Assembly: GCF_001038625.1 (NCBI RefSeq)
Contig: NZ_CP011803.1
Coordinates: forward strand, 248,001 to 312,000
From: Clostridium carboxidivorans P7
GTDB taxonomy: Bacteria > Bacillota > Clostridia > Clostridiales > Clostridiaceae
Direction: 5' to 3'
Length of the DNA stretch: 64,000 nucleotides
This document shows positions 36,588 to 46,128 of the stretch, in pieces. A model generated the notes under the pieces. The model saw only the letters and a list, made by a program, of their open reading frames with translations. It had not been told where the DNA came from and did no database searches. Each line of letters begins with the position of its first letter. The stretch's first letter is position 1. The position numbers were made by a program, and so were the translations under genes.

Positions 36588-38609
36588 TTAGCGTATTTTA
36601 AATAACTTAGAAGTTTCCTTTAATTTAATAATTTGGTTTTTTAAATTTTCGGATTCTACAGATATAGATTCCATGGAAGCAGTCTGCTGTTCTGTGGAAG
36701 CTGACACTTCTTCTGATGAAGCTGCTGTTTTTTCACAAATGGATGATATATTTTGAACTGAATTAAGCATTACATTTTTATTGTTTTTAAGTTCAGAAAA
36801 CAATTTACTAGATTCATCAATTTTGCTTGCTATGTTACATATTTTTTCAGATATAGTATCAAAGGCTTTTTCAGTATTTGATACAGCAATTGTTTGTTTA
36901 TCAATAGCAAGTTCTACACTTTTAGCTGTATTTACGGAATAATGCATCTGGTTTTGTATTTCTCCAATTATAAATGATATTTCTTCAGCTGCACTTTTTG
37001 ATTGACTTGCTAATTTTTTTATTTCATCTGCAACAACTGCAAACCCATTTCCTTGTTTACCAGATTTAGCAGCTTCGATTGCTGCATTAAGTGAAAGCAA
37101 ATTTGTTTGTTCTGCTATATCAGAGATAGTATTTGTTATATCTTTAATATTTAAAGATTTTTTATCTAAGTTTTCAATTGCGTAAGTTAAGTTATTACTA
37201 AGCTTGCTTTGAGCATTATTTTTTTCTTGTAAATCTTTGACAATAGCTTTACCATTATTATTGGATTCTTTTATCGAGGAAGAATATTCATTTATTTTTA
37301 AATTCATTATTGAAGCAGTGTCAATTAATTTTCCAAATTTTTCAAATAAAGTGTAAGTATAATCAGTCTCTTTTGCTTGATGGTTAGCTCCTTTTGCTAT
37401 GTTTTCTATTTCAAAGGATACTTGAGAAATGGATTCAACATTTTCTTTTGAAACTTTAGTTAATAGTTCCGCACCATTTATTACAATTAAAATTGCTTCA
37501 TCAATATCTATAATTAGTGATTTTATATTACTTATCATTTTATTAAAATTAGCACTCAAATTTCCTAATTCATCTTTAGAGTGAAAATGTGAAATTACAG
37601 TTATATCACCATTTGCTGCTTTATCCATTAAACCCATTAATTCATTTATAGGCAAAGTAATTTTTTTTGAAACAACATAGCCTAAAAAAATAGATATCAT
37701 TGCGGATACAGCAGTGGCAGCTAATATAATTTTAAGTAATAGATTTGCTGCTGAATTTGCTTCAGTGGCATTTTGCGTTACTGCAAATACCCAATCTACT
37801 TCTGGAACCAAATTATAAGACATAAGTTCTGTTATACCATTGATATTATAGCATCCAGTATCTAATTTAATTGTTTCACCTTTATTAATTCTTGATACAA
37901 CTTGTAGAATTTTAGAATTTTCTATTTTTTTATTTATTTTTTCTTTTAGTGGATGAGATAACACTAATCCAGATTTATCTACTAAATATGCATATCCTGT
38001 ATTGCCTATTTTTATATTTTTGAGTTTATCTGTGAAATAATCTGTATATACTGAGTCTGCCATAACGGCGATAACGTTTCCAAAATCATCTTTAACAGGA
38101 TAAACAAAAACTATAATACTTTTTCCATTAGCTTTAGATATTATAGTATCGCTTATAGATGCTTTGTCTTTTAGTGCATCTTGAAAATATTTTCTGCTTT
38201 TTAAATCTAATTTTAATGATGAGGTATTACTGTCAGCAAATATTTCACCATTTAAATCTATTACAAATAAATGTTCATGATTTTTTAATGTGCTAGCCCT
38301 ATTTTTTAAAATTGTGAATGACTTATGATTTATATAAGTAGAAAAAAAAGAATCGTCTGAATTTGATTTTCTACTTTTGGATATATCTACTATATCCTTT
38401 TGCTGTGATAATAGTTCAACTTCTTTTTTCTCAGAAACTATAAGTGAATTGATATCGTCAGTGCCTAAGTTACAATTAATTGTAACTTTGTTTAGAGCTT
38501 CATTTTTTAGCATTTTTGAAGTGAAAAAATAAACAAATAGACTGGTAACAATTAAAGAAATTGTTACTAGTATAGCTAAAAACAATGGTAATTTTTTTTG
38601 TATAGTCAT
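36588..38609 (-). CDS. Methyl-accepting chemotaxis protein with dCache sensor
   Basis: A 673-residue chemoreceptor: TM1 near residues 7-28, an extracellular sensor of about 260 residues of dCache type ([39 protein letters not shown]), TM2, a HAMP domain ([19 protein letters not shown]), and the MCP signalling hairpin with [27 protein letters not shown] split over the tip. Start at ATG 38609, 6 bases after AAGAGGA; earlier ATGs overlap the ribosome site. Ligand unknown; dCache domains of this type often bind amino acids. Confidence 0.92.
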   Translation of the reverse strand: MTIQKKLPLFLAILVTISLIVTSLFVYFFTSKMLKNEALNKVTINCNLGTDDINSLIVSEKKEVELLSQQKDIVDISKSRKSNSDDSFFSTYINHKSFTILKNRASTLKNHEHLFVIDLNGEIFADSNTSSLKLDLKSRKYFQDALKDKASISDTIISKANGKSIIVFVYPVKDDFGNVIAVMADSVYTDYFTDKLKNIKIGNTGYAYLVDKSGLVLSHPLKEKINKKIENSKILQVVSRINKGETIKLDTGCYNINGITELMSYNLVPEVDWVFAVTQNATEANSAANLLLKIILAATAVSAMISIFLGYVVSKKITLPINELMGLMDKAANGDITVISHFHSKDELGNLSANFNKMISNIKSLIIDIDEAILIVINGAELLTKVSKENVESISQVSFEIENIAKGANHQAKETDYTYTLFEKFGKLIDTASIMNLKINEYSSSIKESNNNGKAIVKDLQEKNNAQSKLSNNLTYAIENLDKKSLNIKDITNTISDIAEQTNLLSLNAAIEAAKSGKQGNGFAVVADEIKKLASQSKSAAEEISFIIGEIQNQMHYSVNTAKSVELAIDKQTIAVSNTEKAFDTISEKICNIASKIDESSKLFSELKNNKNVMLNSVQNISSICEKTAASSEEVSASTEQQTASMESISVESENLKNQIIKLKETSKLFKIR

Positions 38610-38831
38610 CAACATTCCTCTTTTCATCATTATTTTATTATAGGATTTATATTTTATTGGGGAACGTTGTATATGAAATTTGAGAAGGGAAAGTTTATTC
38701 CTATATTACGTATAATACTATCAATTTATATATTTGTATATAGTTACCTAATTAATTTTCAAAATTTTAAATACAATATAATGTGTTTAATAGAAAATAA
38801 TTTAACTTAGTTAAAAAATAATTATAAAAAG

Positions 38832-38865
38832 TGTAAATATTATATACATGTAAAATATATAAACA
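38832..38865 (+). promoter_or_regulatory. Tandem upstream activator sites of the crt operon
   Basis: TGTA-N9-TACA at 38832-38848 is followed without a gap by TGTA-N9-AACA at 38849-38865. The same pair in the other order occurs at 47918-47951 before the CoA-transferase gene. Probable binding sites of the sigma-54 activator encoded at 46129. Confidence 0.65.
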
Positions 38866-38913
38866 ATCTGCATTTGACCATATTATAAGAACAAAGCTCA
38901 ATTGAAGAAGAAG

Positions 38914-38930
38914 TGTAAAAATATTATACA
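38914..38930 (+). promoter_or_regulatory. Third upstream activator site of the crt operon
   Basis: TGTA-N9-TACA, 48 bp after the tandem pair and 76 bp before the -24 box. The equivalent site at 48001 is 49 bp after its pair. Confidence 0.6.
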
Positions 38931-39006
38931 GTAAAAATTATCGGGTAAATAAGAATTGTAGTTATAGTAATATGAATTTTAAAGGTTATAAAAAAATAAG
39001 TGCGTT

Positions 39007-39022
39007 TGGTATGCTTCTTGCT
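39007..39022 (+). promoter_or_regulatory. Sigma-54 promoter of the crt-hbd-thl-maoC-bcd-etf operon
   Basis: TGGTATGCTTCTTGCT keeps the invariant GG and GC at the exact -24/-12 spacing and matches the rest of the consensus TGGCAC-N5-TTGCW except for two T-for-C changes. The predicted transcript start is about 39033, giving a short leader with GAGGAGG before crt. Confidence 0.72.
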
Positions 39023-39047
39023 AATAATTTAAGTGAGGAGGGATAAG

Positions 39048-39827
39048 ATGGGGTATGAAAACGTTGTTTTAGAGAAACAAGGTCATATTGCTACTTTGAG
39101 TTTTAATAGACCTCGTGTACTTAATGCTTTAAACAGTAATGTGTTAAATGAACTTGATAAGGTATTAAATGAAATTGAGGAAGATAAAGACATCTACGTA
39201 GTAATAATAACTGGTTATGGAAAAGCTTTTGTAGCTGGTGCAGATATATTAGAAATGAAAGATAAGACACCAGAAGAAAGTAGAAAATTTGCAGAATTAG
39301 GTTTAAAAGTATTTAGAAAAATAGAACTTATGGAAAAGCCCATCATTGCAGCTGTTAATGGATTTGCACTTGGTGGTGGTTGTGAATTGGCTATGAGTTG
39401 TGATATACGAATAGCTTCAGAAAAGGCAAAGTTTGGACAACCAGAAGTTGGACTTGGAATTATTCCTGGTTTTGCTGGAACTCAAAGACTTTCACGGCTT
39501 ATTGGAATAGGAAAAGCTAAAGAATTAATATTCACTAGTAATTTAATTAATGCTGTTGAAGCAGAAAAGTTAGGGTTAGTAAATAAAGTTGTAGAACATG
39601 ATCATTTAATGCTTGAAGCTATAAGTTTAGCAGAAAATATTGTTTCAAAAGCTCAATTAGCAGTAAGGTATTCAAAAACATCTATAAATAGAGGAATTGA
39701 AAGTGATATAGAAACAGGAATGTCAATTGAGAAAGATTTGTTTGGTTTATGTTTTGCAACAGAGGATCAAAAGGAAGGTATGTCAGCATTTTTAGAAAAA
39801 CGAGAAGCAAATTTTAAGAATAAATAA
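39048..39827 (+). CDS. crt: 3-hydroxybutyryl-CoA dehydratase (crotonase)
   Basis: A 259-residue enoyl-CoA hydratase that dehydrates (S)-3-hydroxybutyryl-CoA to crotonyl-CoA. The oxyanion-hole and catalytic regions are present: FVAGADILEM, NGFALGGGCELAMSCD and FGQPEVGLGIIPGFAGTQRL with both Glu residues. ATG at 39048 after GAGGAGGG; a frame extension to 39033 would precede the transcript start. First gene of the butyrate operon, behind a sigma-54 promoter. Confidence 0.96.
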   Translation: MGYENVVLEKQGHIATLSFNRPRVLNALNSNVLNELDKVLNEIEEDKDIYVVIITGYGKAFVAGADILEMKDKTPEESRKFAELGLKVFRKIELMEKPIIAAVNGFALGGGCELAMSCDIRIASEKAKFGQPEVGLGIIPGFAGTQRLSRLIGIGKAKELIFTSNLINAVEAEKLGLVNKVVEHDHLMLEAISLAENIVSKAQLAVRYSKTSINRGIESDIETGMSIEKDLFGLCFATEDQKEGMSAFLEKREANFKNK

Positions 39828-39907
39828 GTAAATATACAATAAAAAAGCGTTAACTATATAGGTAATAAGTTTAATATTATTTAAAAGGTATACAGGGAGG
39901 TATCGAT

Positions 39908-40753
39908 ATGAAAGTATTTGTTTTAGGAGCAGGAACAATGGGAGCAGGAATAGTTCAGACATTTGCTCAATCAGGATATGAAGTAATAATGAGAGATATT
40001 GAAGAAAGATTTGTTCAAAGAGGTGTTGAAACAATCGCTAAGAATTTGGAAAAAAGTGTTCAAAAAGGAAAGCTTTCAGAAGAGGAAAAAAATCAAATTC
40101 TTGGTAGAATAAAACCTACAACAGACATGAATTTGGCAAAGGAAGTAGATTTGGTTGTAGAAGCTGCTATTGAAAATATGGAAATTAAGAAAAAAATATT
40201 TGCTGAATTAGATGTAATATGTAAGCCAGAGGCTATACTTGCAACAAATACATCATCTTTGTCAATAACGGATGTAGGAAGTGCTACAAAGAGACCAGAT
40301 AAAGTTATAGGAATGCATTTTTTCAATCCAGTTCCAGTAATGAAATTGGTGGAAGTCATAAAAGGAATTGCCACTTCTGAAGAAACTAATAATACTATAA
40401 TTGAAATAGCTAAAAAATTAAAAAAAGATGCCGTACAAGTTGAAGAAGCTCCAGGTTTTGTTGTTAATAGAATACTTATACCAATGATAAATGAGGCAAT
40501 AGGAATTTTAGCAGATAATGTTGCAACTGCTGAAGATATTGATTTAGCAATGAAATTAGGAGCAAATCATCCAATAGGACCTTTAGCCTTAGCTGATTTG
40601 ATAGGTAATGATGTTTGTTTAGCTATTATGGAAGTATTATATTCAGAATTTGGTGATTCAAAATATAGACCTCATCCTTTATTAAGAAAAATGATCAGAG
40701 CTGGATATTTGGGAAGAAAAAGTGGCATTGGATTCCACAATTATAATAAATAA
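39908..40753 (+). CDS. hbd: 3-hydroxybutyryl-CoA dehydrogenase
   Basis: A 281-residue NAD(P)-dependent dehydrogenase reducing acetoacetyl-CoA to (S)-3-hydroxybutyryl-CoA. The Rossmann loop is [13 protein letters not shown] (residues 5-17), the catalytic His lies in [11 protein letters not shown], and the C-terminal domain has [24 protein letters not shown] precedes the ATG. Second gene of the operon, 80 bp after crt. Confidence 0.96.
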   Translation: MKVFVLGAGTMGAGIVQTFAQSGYEVIMRDIEERFVQRGVETIAKNLEKSVQKGKLSEEEKNQILGRIKPTTDMNLAKEVDLVVEAAIENMEIKKKIFAELDVICKPEAILATNTSSLSITDVGSATKRPDKVIGMHFFNPVPVMKLVEVIKGIATSEETNNTIIEIAKKLKKDAVQVEEAPGFVVNRILIPMINEAIGILADNVATAEDIDLAMKLGANHPIGPLALADLIGNDVCLAIMEVLYSEFGDSKYRPHPLLRKMIRAGYLGRKSGIGFHNYNK

Positions 40754-40819
40754 GTTATTAAAAATTTCTTGAATTTTAATATTATAAGTACTAATTGAAA
40801 ATTAATTGGAGGTTTAATA

Positions 40820-41998
40820 ATGAGAGAAGTAGTTATAGCAAGCGCAGTTAGAACAGCTATAGGTTCTTTTGGTGGAAGTTTAAAAGATATCTCAGCAGTT
40901 GATTTAGGAGCTATAGTAATTAAAGAAGCAATAAATAGAGCAGGTATAAAACCAGAAATGGTTGATGAAGTAGTTATGGGAAATGTGCTTCAAGCAGGGC
41001 TTGGACAAAATACTGCAAGACAAGCCTCAGTAAAATCAGGTATACCAGTAGAGGTACCATCATTTAGCATAAATAAGGTTTGTGGTTCAGGATTAAGAGC
41101 AGTTAGTTTAGCATTTCAAATGGTAATATCAGGTTATAATGATATCGTAATTGCTGGTGGAATGGAAAATATGTCTAGAGCTCCATATTTATTAAACAAT
41201 GCAAGATGGGGACAAAGAATGGGCGATGGAAAATTAATTGATGAAATGATTACAGATGGACTTTGGGATGCTTTTAATGGATATCATATGGGAATAACAG
41301 CAGAAAATGTAGCAGAAAAATGGGGAATAACTAGAAAAATGCAGGATGAATTCGCTTTACAATCACAATTAAAGGCAGAAAAAGCTATTAAAGAAGGAAG
41401 ATTTAAAGATGAAATAGTGCCAGTATCAATACCTCAAAAAAAAGGAGAACCTAAAATATTTGATACTGATGAGTTTCCAAGGTTTGGAACAACAATTGAA
41501 GGATTAAATAAACTAAAACCAGCATTTAAGAAAGATGGAACAGTAACTGCAGGTAATGCTTCAGGTATAAATGATGGAGCAGCAGCGTTTGTTATAATGA
41601 GTGCTGAAAGAGCAAAAGAATTAGAAATAAAACCATTAGCTAAAATTGTTTCTTTTGGTAGTAAGGGAATAGATCCATCAATTATGGGATATGGTCCAGT
41701 AGCATCAACTAAAGAAGCTTTAGAAAGAGCAGATTTATCAGTAAACGATTTAGATCTAGTGGAAGCAAACGAAGCTTTTGCTTCTCAATGTTTAGCAGTG
41801 GCTAAGGACTTAGAATTTGATATGAATAAAGTAAATGTAAATGGTGGAGCTATAGCTATGGGACATCCGATAGGAGCCTCGGGAGCTAGAATATTAGTTA
41901 CACTTATACATGAAATGATAAAAAGAAATTCTAATAGGGGTCTTGCAACTTTATGTATAGGTGGAGGTCAAGGAACAGCAATCATTATTGAAAGATAG
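40820..41998 (+). CDS. thl: Acetyl-CoA acetyltransferase (thiolase)
   Basis: A 392-residue biosynthetic thiolase condensing two acetyl-CoA to acetoacetyl-CoA. The nucleophile Cys88 is in [11 protein letters not shown], with the second Cys in [10 protein letters not shown] and the His in [11 protein letters not shown]. The length matches clostridial ThlA. TTGGAGG precedes the ATG. Being inside the butyrate operon, it supplies the first committed step of the same pathway. Confidence 0.96.
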   Translation: MREVVIASAVRTAIGSFGGSLKDISAVDLGAIVIKEAINRAGIKPEMVDEVVMGNVLQAGLGQNTARQASVKSGIPVEVPSFSINKVCGSGLRAVSLAFQMVISGYNDIVIAGGMENMSRAPYLLNNARWGQRMGDGKLIDEMITDGLWDAFNGYHMGITAENVAEKWGITRKMQDEFALQSQLKAEKAIKEGRFKDEIVPVSIPQKKGEPKIFDTDEFPRFGTTIEGLNKLKPAFKKDGTVTAGNASGINDGAAAFVIMSAERAKELEIKPLAKIVSFGSKGIDPSIMGYGPVASTKEALERADLSVNDLDLVEANEAFASQCLAVAKDLEFDMNKVNVNGGAIAMGHPIGASGARILVTLIHEMIKRNSNRGLATLCIGGGQGTAIIIER

Positions 41999-42165
41999 AA
42001 TAAATTATAATTTATAAAAAATTATAATTTAGCTATATATTTAAAGGGTTACAAGGCTGTAGACTTTTAAAAGCTGTGGACCAATAACCATTTAACAAAT
42101 TACATCATTAAAACTTTAATGTATAGACTTTGTTGGAAAAATATACTATAGAGGAGGAAAATATT

Positions 42166-42594
42166 ATGCAAGGTTTAAGTATTGATGAAATAAAATTAGG
42201 AGATAAAGTTTTTGTTGAAAAAACTATATCTGAAACAGATGTATACCTTTTTGCTGGAATTACTGGAGATTTGAATCCAGCTCATATAAATCAAGTTGCT
42301 TCAGAACAAACAATGTTTAAGGGAAGAATAGCGCATGGAATATTAGTAACAGGACTTATTTCTACTTGTTTAGGAATGTATCTTCCAGGACCAGGAACTA
42401 TATACATGGGTCAACAGGTTAAATTTACAGCACCAGTTCATATTGGAGATACAATAAAGGCAGAAGTAGAAGTTATAGAAATGAATGTAGAAAAGAATAG
42501 AGTTAAATTAAAAACTGTGTGTACAAATCAAGCTGGCAAAGTAGTTATTGATGGAGAAGCATTAGTTATGCCACCTAAAAAGCAAGTAGCATAG
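42166..42594 (+). CDS. (R)-specific enoyl-CoA hydratase, MaoC/PhaJ-like
   Basis: A 142-residue hot-dog fold protein with the complete hydratase 2 motif: FAGITGDLNPAHIN (catalytic Asp and His) and FKGRIAHGIL. PhaJ-like enzymes interconvert crotonyl-CoA and (R)-3-hydroxybutyryl-CoA, the enantiomer opposite to the Crt/Hbd product. It therefore offers an entry or exit for (R)-3-hydroxybutyrate from the pathway. The ATG at 42166 follows GAGGAGG; the ORF opens earlier (TTG at 42130) without a site. The 167-bp gap after thl contains no terminator. Confidence 0.88.
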   Translation: MQGLSIDEIKLGDKVFVEKTISETDVYLFAGITGDLNPAHINQVASEQTMFKGRIAHGILVTGLISTCLGMYLPGPGTIYMGQQVKFTAPVHIGDTIKAEVEVIEMNVEKNRVKLKTVCTNQAGKVVIDGEALVMPPKKQVA

Positions 42595-42667
42595 TAATTT
42601 TAATTATATAAAGTTATTAATAAAAAAATCTTATTAAATTTTTACTTAAATAAAAGGAGGATCAATT

Positions 42668-43807
42668 ATGGAATTTGGACTAACAAAAGAACAGCAATTA
42701 GTAAAACAGATGATCAGTGAATTTGTAAAAAATGAAGTTGAACCAATAGCTACAGAAATTGATGAGACAGAAAGATACCCAATGGAAACAGTTGAAAAAA
42801 TGTCAAAATACGGTGTGATGGGTATGCCATTTCCAAAGGAATATGGTGGATCAGGCACTGATTATATAAGTTATATAATAGCAGTAGAAGAATTAGCAAA
42901 AGCTTGTGCTACATCATCTGTTATTTTATCAGGTCATACATCTCTTTGCTGTTGGCCAATATATGCGTTTGGAACAGAAGATCAAAAAAACAAATTTTTG
43001 CCAGACCTATTAAGTGGAAAGAAAATAGGTGCATTTGGATTAACTGAGCCAAATGCAGGAACAGATGCTGCAGGACAACAAAGTACAGCTGTACTTGAAG
43101 GAGATCACTATATATTGAATGGTTCAAAAATATTTATAACTAATGGAGGAGTTGCTGAAACTTTTGTAGTATTTGCAATGACTGATAGAAGCAAAGGAAC
43201 TAAAGGTATATCAGCATTTGTAATTGAAAAAGGAATGCCTGGTTTTTCAATAGGTAAAGTAGAAGATAAGCTGGGTATAAGAGCATCTTCAACTACAGAA
43301 CTTATATTTGAAGACGTTAAGGTACCTAAGGAAAATTTACTTGGAAAAGAAGGAAAAGGATTTGGAATAGCAATGAAAACTCTAGATGGAGGAAGAATTG
43401 GTATCGCAGCTCAAGCTTTAGGTATAGCTGAAGGAGCTTTAGATGCTGCAGTAGCTTATATGAAAGAAAGAAAGCAATTTGGAAAGCCTATTTCTGCATT
43501 TCAAGGATTACAATGGTATATTGCTGATATGAAAGTTAGAGTAGAAGCTGCTCATTATCTTGTATTTAAGGCTGCATGGAAAAAACAATCTGATATGCCA
43601 TATACCATAGATGCAGCAGAAGCGAAACTTTATGCAGCTGAAACTGCTATGTATGTAACAACAAAAGCAGTTCAAATCTTAGGAGGATACGGTTATACAA
43701 AGGATTATCCAGTTGAAAGAATGATGAGAGATGCTAAAATAACTGAAATATATGAAGGAACTTCAGAAGTTCAAAAAATGGTCATAGCTGGTAGTTTATT
43801 AAGATAG
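42668..43807 (+). CDS. bcd: Butyryl-CoA dehydrogenase
   Basis: A 379-residue flavin acyl-CoA dehydrogenase, reducing crotonyl-CoA to butyryl-CoA as part of the Bcd-EtfAB electron-bifurcating complex. Signatures: GAFGLTEPNAGTDA, the FAD-binding RKQFGKPISAFQGLQW, and the catalytic Glu in IYEGTSEVQKMVI. Length is standard. AAAGGAGG precedes the ATG. Followed 13 bp later by etfB. Confidence 0.97.
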   Translation: MEFGLTKEQQLVKQMISEFVKNEVEPIATEIDETERYPMETVEKMSKYGVMGMPFPKEYGGSGTDYISYIIAVEELAKACATSSVILSGHTSLCCWPIYAFGTEDQKNKFLPDLLSGKKIGAFGLTEPNAGTDAAGQQSTAVLEGDHYILNGSKIFITNGGVAETFVVFAMTDRSKGTKGISAFVIEKGMPGFSIGKVEDKLGIRASSTTELIFEDVKVPKENLLGKEGKGFGIAMKTLDGGRIGIAAQALGIAEGALDAAVAYMKERKQFGKPISAFQGLQWYIADMKVRVEAAHYLVFKAAWKKQSDMPYTIDAAEAKLYAAETAMYVTTKAVQILGGYGYTKDYPVERMMRDAKITEIYEGTSEVQKMVIAGSLLR

Positions 43808-43820
43808 GAGTGGTATAGAA

Positions 43821-44600
43821 ATGAATATAGTAGTTTGTTTAAAACAGGTTCCAGATACAACAGAAGTTAAGATAGATCCGAAAACAGGAACTCTTGTAAG
43901 AGAAGGTGTTCCATCAATAATAAATCCAGATGACAAAAATGCATTAGAAGAAGCTTTGGTATTGAAAGAAAATGTAGGTGCAAAAGTTACTGTAATAAGT
44001 ATGGGACCACCACAAGCAGAAGCAGCATTGAGAGAAGCTATAGCAATGGGAGCTGATGAAGCAATACTTATTTCGGATAGAGCATTTGCAGGAGCGGATA
44101 CATTAGCTACATCAAATGCATTAGCTGGAACATTAAGAAAGTTAGATTATGACATAATATTTGCAGGAAGACAAGCTATAGATGGAGATACAGCTCAAGT
44201 AGGACCAGAAATAGCTGAACACTTAGGAATTCCACAAATTACTTATGTAGAAAAAGTAAGTGTAGAAGAAGATTCGTTGAAAGTTCAAAGAGCATGGGAA
44301 GATGGTTATGAAGTAGTAAGTGTTAAGACACCAGTACTTTTAACAGCTATAAAAGAGTTAAATAGTCCTAGATATATGCATATGGCAAATATATTTGAAG
44401 CGGTTAAGAAAGAAATAAAAATATGGAGTGCAAATGATATAGATGTAGATAAAAGTCTTCTTGGATTGTCTGGATCACCAACAAAAGTTAAAAGATCGTC
44501 AACAAAAGAACCAAAAGGACAAGGTGAAATAGTAATTTTACAACCAAAAGAAGCAGCAGCACATGCAGTTTCAAAGTTAAAAATGAAACATTATATTTAA
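43821..44600 (+). CDS. etfB: Electron transfer flavoprotein beta subunit
   Basis: A 259-residue EtfB that binds the bifurcating FAD in clostridial complexes and accepts NADH electrons. It starts MNIVVCLKQVPDTTEVKID and has FAGRQAIDGDTAQVGPE and the recognition loop LNSPRYMHM by which it docks to Bcd. It works with EtfA and Bcd, coupling crotonyl-CoA reduction to ferredoxin reduction. Confidence 0.96.
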   Translation: MNIVVCLKQVPDTTEVKIDPKTGTLVREGVPSIINPDDKNALEEALVLKENVGAKVTVISMGPPQAEAALREAIAMGADEAILISDRAFAGADTLATSNALAGTLRKLDYDIIFAGRQAIDGDTAQVGPEIAEHLGIPQITYVEKVSVEEDSLKVQRAWEDGYEVVSVKTPVLLTAIKELNSPRYMHMANIFEAVKKEIKIWSANDIDVDKSLLGLSGSPTKVKRSSTKEPKGQGEIVILQPKEAAAHAVSKLKMKHYI

Positions 44601-44675
44601 GCAGGTGTCCAATTTTGATTTTATGTATAGTAAATTGCTAGAAGTCCCGTATAAAGAATTTAGGAGGTAATTACA

Positions 44676-45683
44676 ATGAATATAGCAGATTATAAAGGTG
44701 TATGGGTATTTGCTGAACAAAGAGATGGAAAACTTCAAAAAGTGTCATTAGAATTATTAGGAAAAGGTAGAGAACTAGCTGATAAACTAGGAGTAGAGTT
44801 AACTGCAATTTTACTTGGAAGTGATATAGATGATATAGCTAAAGAATTAGTAGCTTATGGAGCAGATACAGTTTTATATGCAGACAGTAAGCTTTTGAAA
44901 CACTTTACAACAGATGGATATACTAAAGTTATATACGATTTAGTAAAAAAGTTAAAACCAGAAGCACTATTGGTTGGAGCTACATTTATAGGAAGAGATT
45001 TAGGACCAAGAATAGCTGCAAGATTATCAACAGGACTTACAGCAGATTGTACAGGGCTTGATATAGATTCAGAAACGAGACATCTTCAAATGACAAGACC
45101 AGCATTTGGTGGAAATTTAATGGCAACAATAGAATGTGCAGCTAATAGACCACAAATGTCAACAGTAAGACCAGGAGTATTTGAAAAATTACAAAAAGAT
45201 GTGTCAAGAACTGGGAAAATTGAAAAAATTAATGCAGATATAGTTGAAGATGATATTAGAACAAAAGTAATAGAAGTTATTAAATCAGCTAAAGATGTAG
45301 TAGATATTGGAGAAGCTAAAGTAATAGTTTCAGGTGGAAGAGGAATAGGAAGCAAAGAAGGCTTTGAAATGTTAAAAGAGCTTGCAAGTGTTTTAGATGG
45401 AACAGTAGCAGGATCAAGAGCAGCTATAGAAAATGGATGGTTGGATAAAGCATATCAAGTTGGACAAACTGGAAAAACAGTAAGACCAAATCTTTATATA
45501 GCATGTGGTATATCAGGAGCAATACAACATTTGGCTGGAATGCAGGATAGTGATTACATTATAGCTATAAATAGAGATGCAGATGCAGCAATTATGAAAG
45601 TAGCTGATATCGGATTGGTAGGAGATTATAAAAAGATAATACCTGAGCTTATAGATCAAATTAAAATAATAAATAACAATTAA
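44676..45683 (+). CDS. etfA: Electron transfer flavoprotein alpha subunit
   Basis: A 335-residue EtfA. The N-terminal half pairs with EtfB; the C-terminal FAD domain has VSGGRGIGSKEGFEML, GASRAAIENGW-like GSRAAIENGWLDK, QVGQTGKTVRPNLYIACGISGAIQH and INRDADAAIM. AGGAGG precedes the ATG. Last gene of the operon; a strong terminator follows. Confidence 0.96.
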   Translation: MNIADYKGVWVFAEQRDGKLQKVSLELLGKGRELADKLGVELTAILLGSDIDDIAKELVAYGADTVLYADSKLLKHFTTDGYTKVIYDLVKKLKPEALLVGATFIGRDLGPRIAARLSTGLTADCTGLDIDSETRHLQMTRPAFGGNLMATIECAANRPQMSTVRPGVFEKLQKDVSRTGKIEKINADIVEDDIRTKVIEVIKSAKDVVDIGEAKVIVSGGRGIGSKEGFEMLKELASVLDGTVAGSRAAIENGWLDKAYQVGQTGKTVRPNLYIACGISGAIQHLAGMQDSDYIIAINRDADAAIMKVADIGLVGDYKKIIPELIDQIKIINNN

Positions 45684-45736
45684 TATATATAATATACATT
45701 AAAAAATTCCCTTTTTTCAATGTTAATATAAATAAT

Positions 45737-45790
45737 AAAAACATAGTAATATTATAAAATTTTTATTTATAATATTATTATGTTTTTTTT
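45737..45790 (+). terminator. Terminator of the butyrate operon
   Basis: AAAACATA-TAATATTATAAA pairs with TTTATAATATTA-TATG around ATTTTT and ends in T8. Confidence 0.85.
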
Positions 45791-45899
45791 ATGAATGGTT
45801 CAAATTACTTGTTAATAGAGCTAAATCTTTTATCAAAGTACATACTAGAAATTTTTATTTTAGATGATATTTTTCTAAGATGACAAAGTAATGTTATTG

Positions 45900-45929
45900 T
45901 TTACATTGAAATTGTAATGATGATATAAT
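45900..45929 (+). promoter_or_regulatory. Candidate promoter of the sigma-54 activator gene
   Basis: TTTACA (45900-45905), 18-bp spacer, TATAAT (45924-45929), about 200 bp before the ATG. No sigma-54 box is seen here, so the regulator is probably made constitutively. The rest of the 440-bp gap holds the operon terminator and nothing else I recognise. Confidence 0.5.
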
Positions 45930-46128
45930 AGCTTAAGATAAAAATTATTTGTGATTATACAAATAATTATATATAATTTAATATAGGAAAGTTATTATTA
46001 GTAGATAATCTATAAAAATAACCACTTAACAGATGTTTTAGTAAATGAATCATTTAATATAAAATGGCATTATGTATCTCTGTTTAGGTGGTTATTTCAA
46101 GCTATAATTTAATTTAGGAGGAAAATTT

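Noticed and set aside
38902..38930. Sigma-A-like promoter TTGAAG-N17-TATACA before crt
   Set aside because: The supposed -10 overlaps the third TGTA-N9-TACA dyad, and a well-placed sigma-54 promoter lies downstream, so the match is better explained by the activator site.
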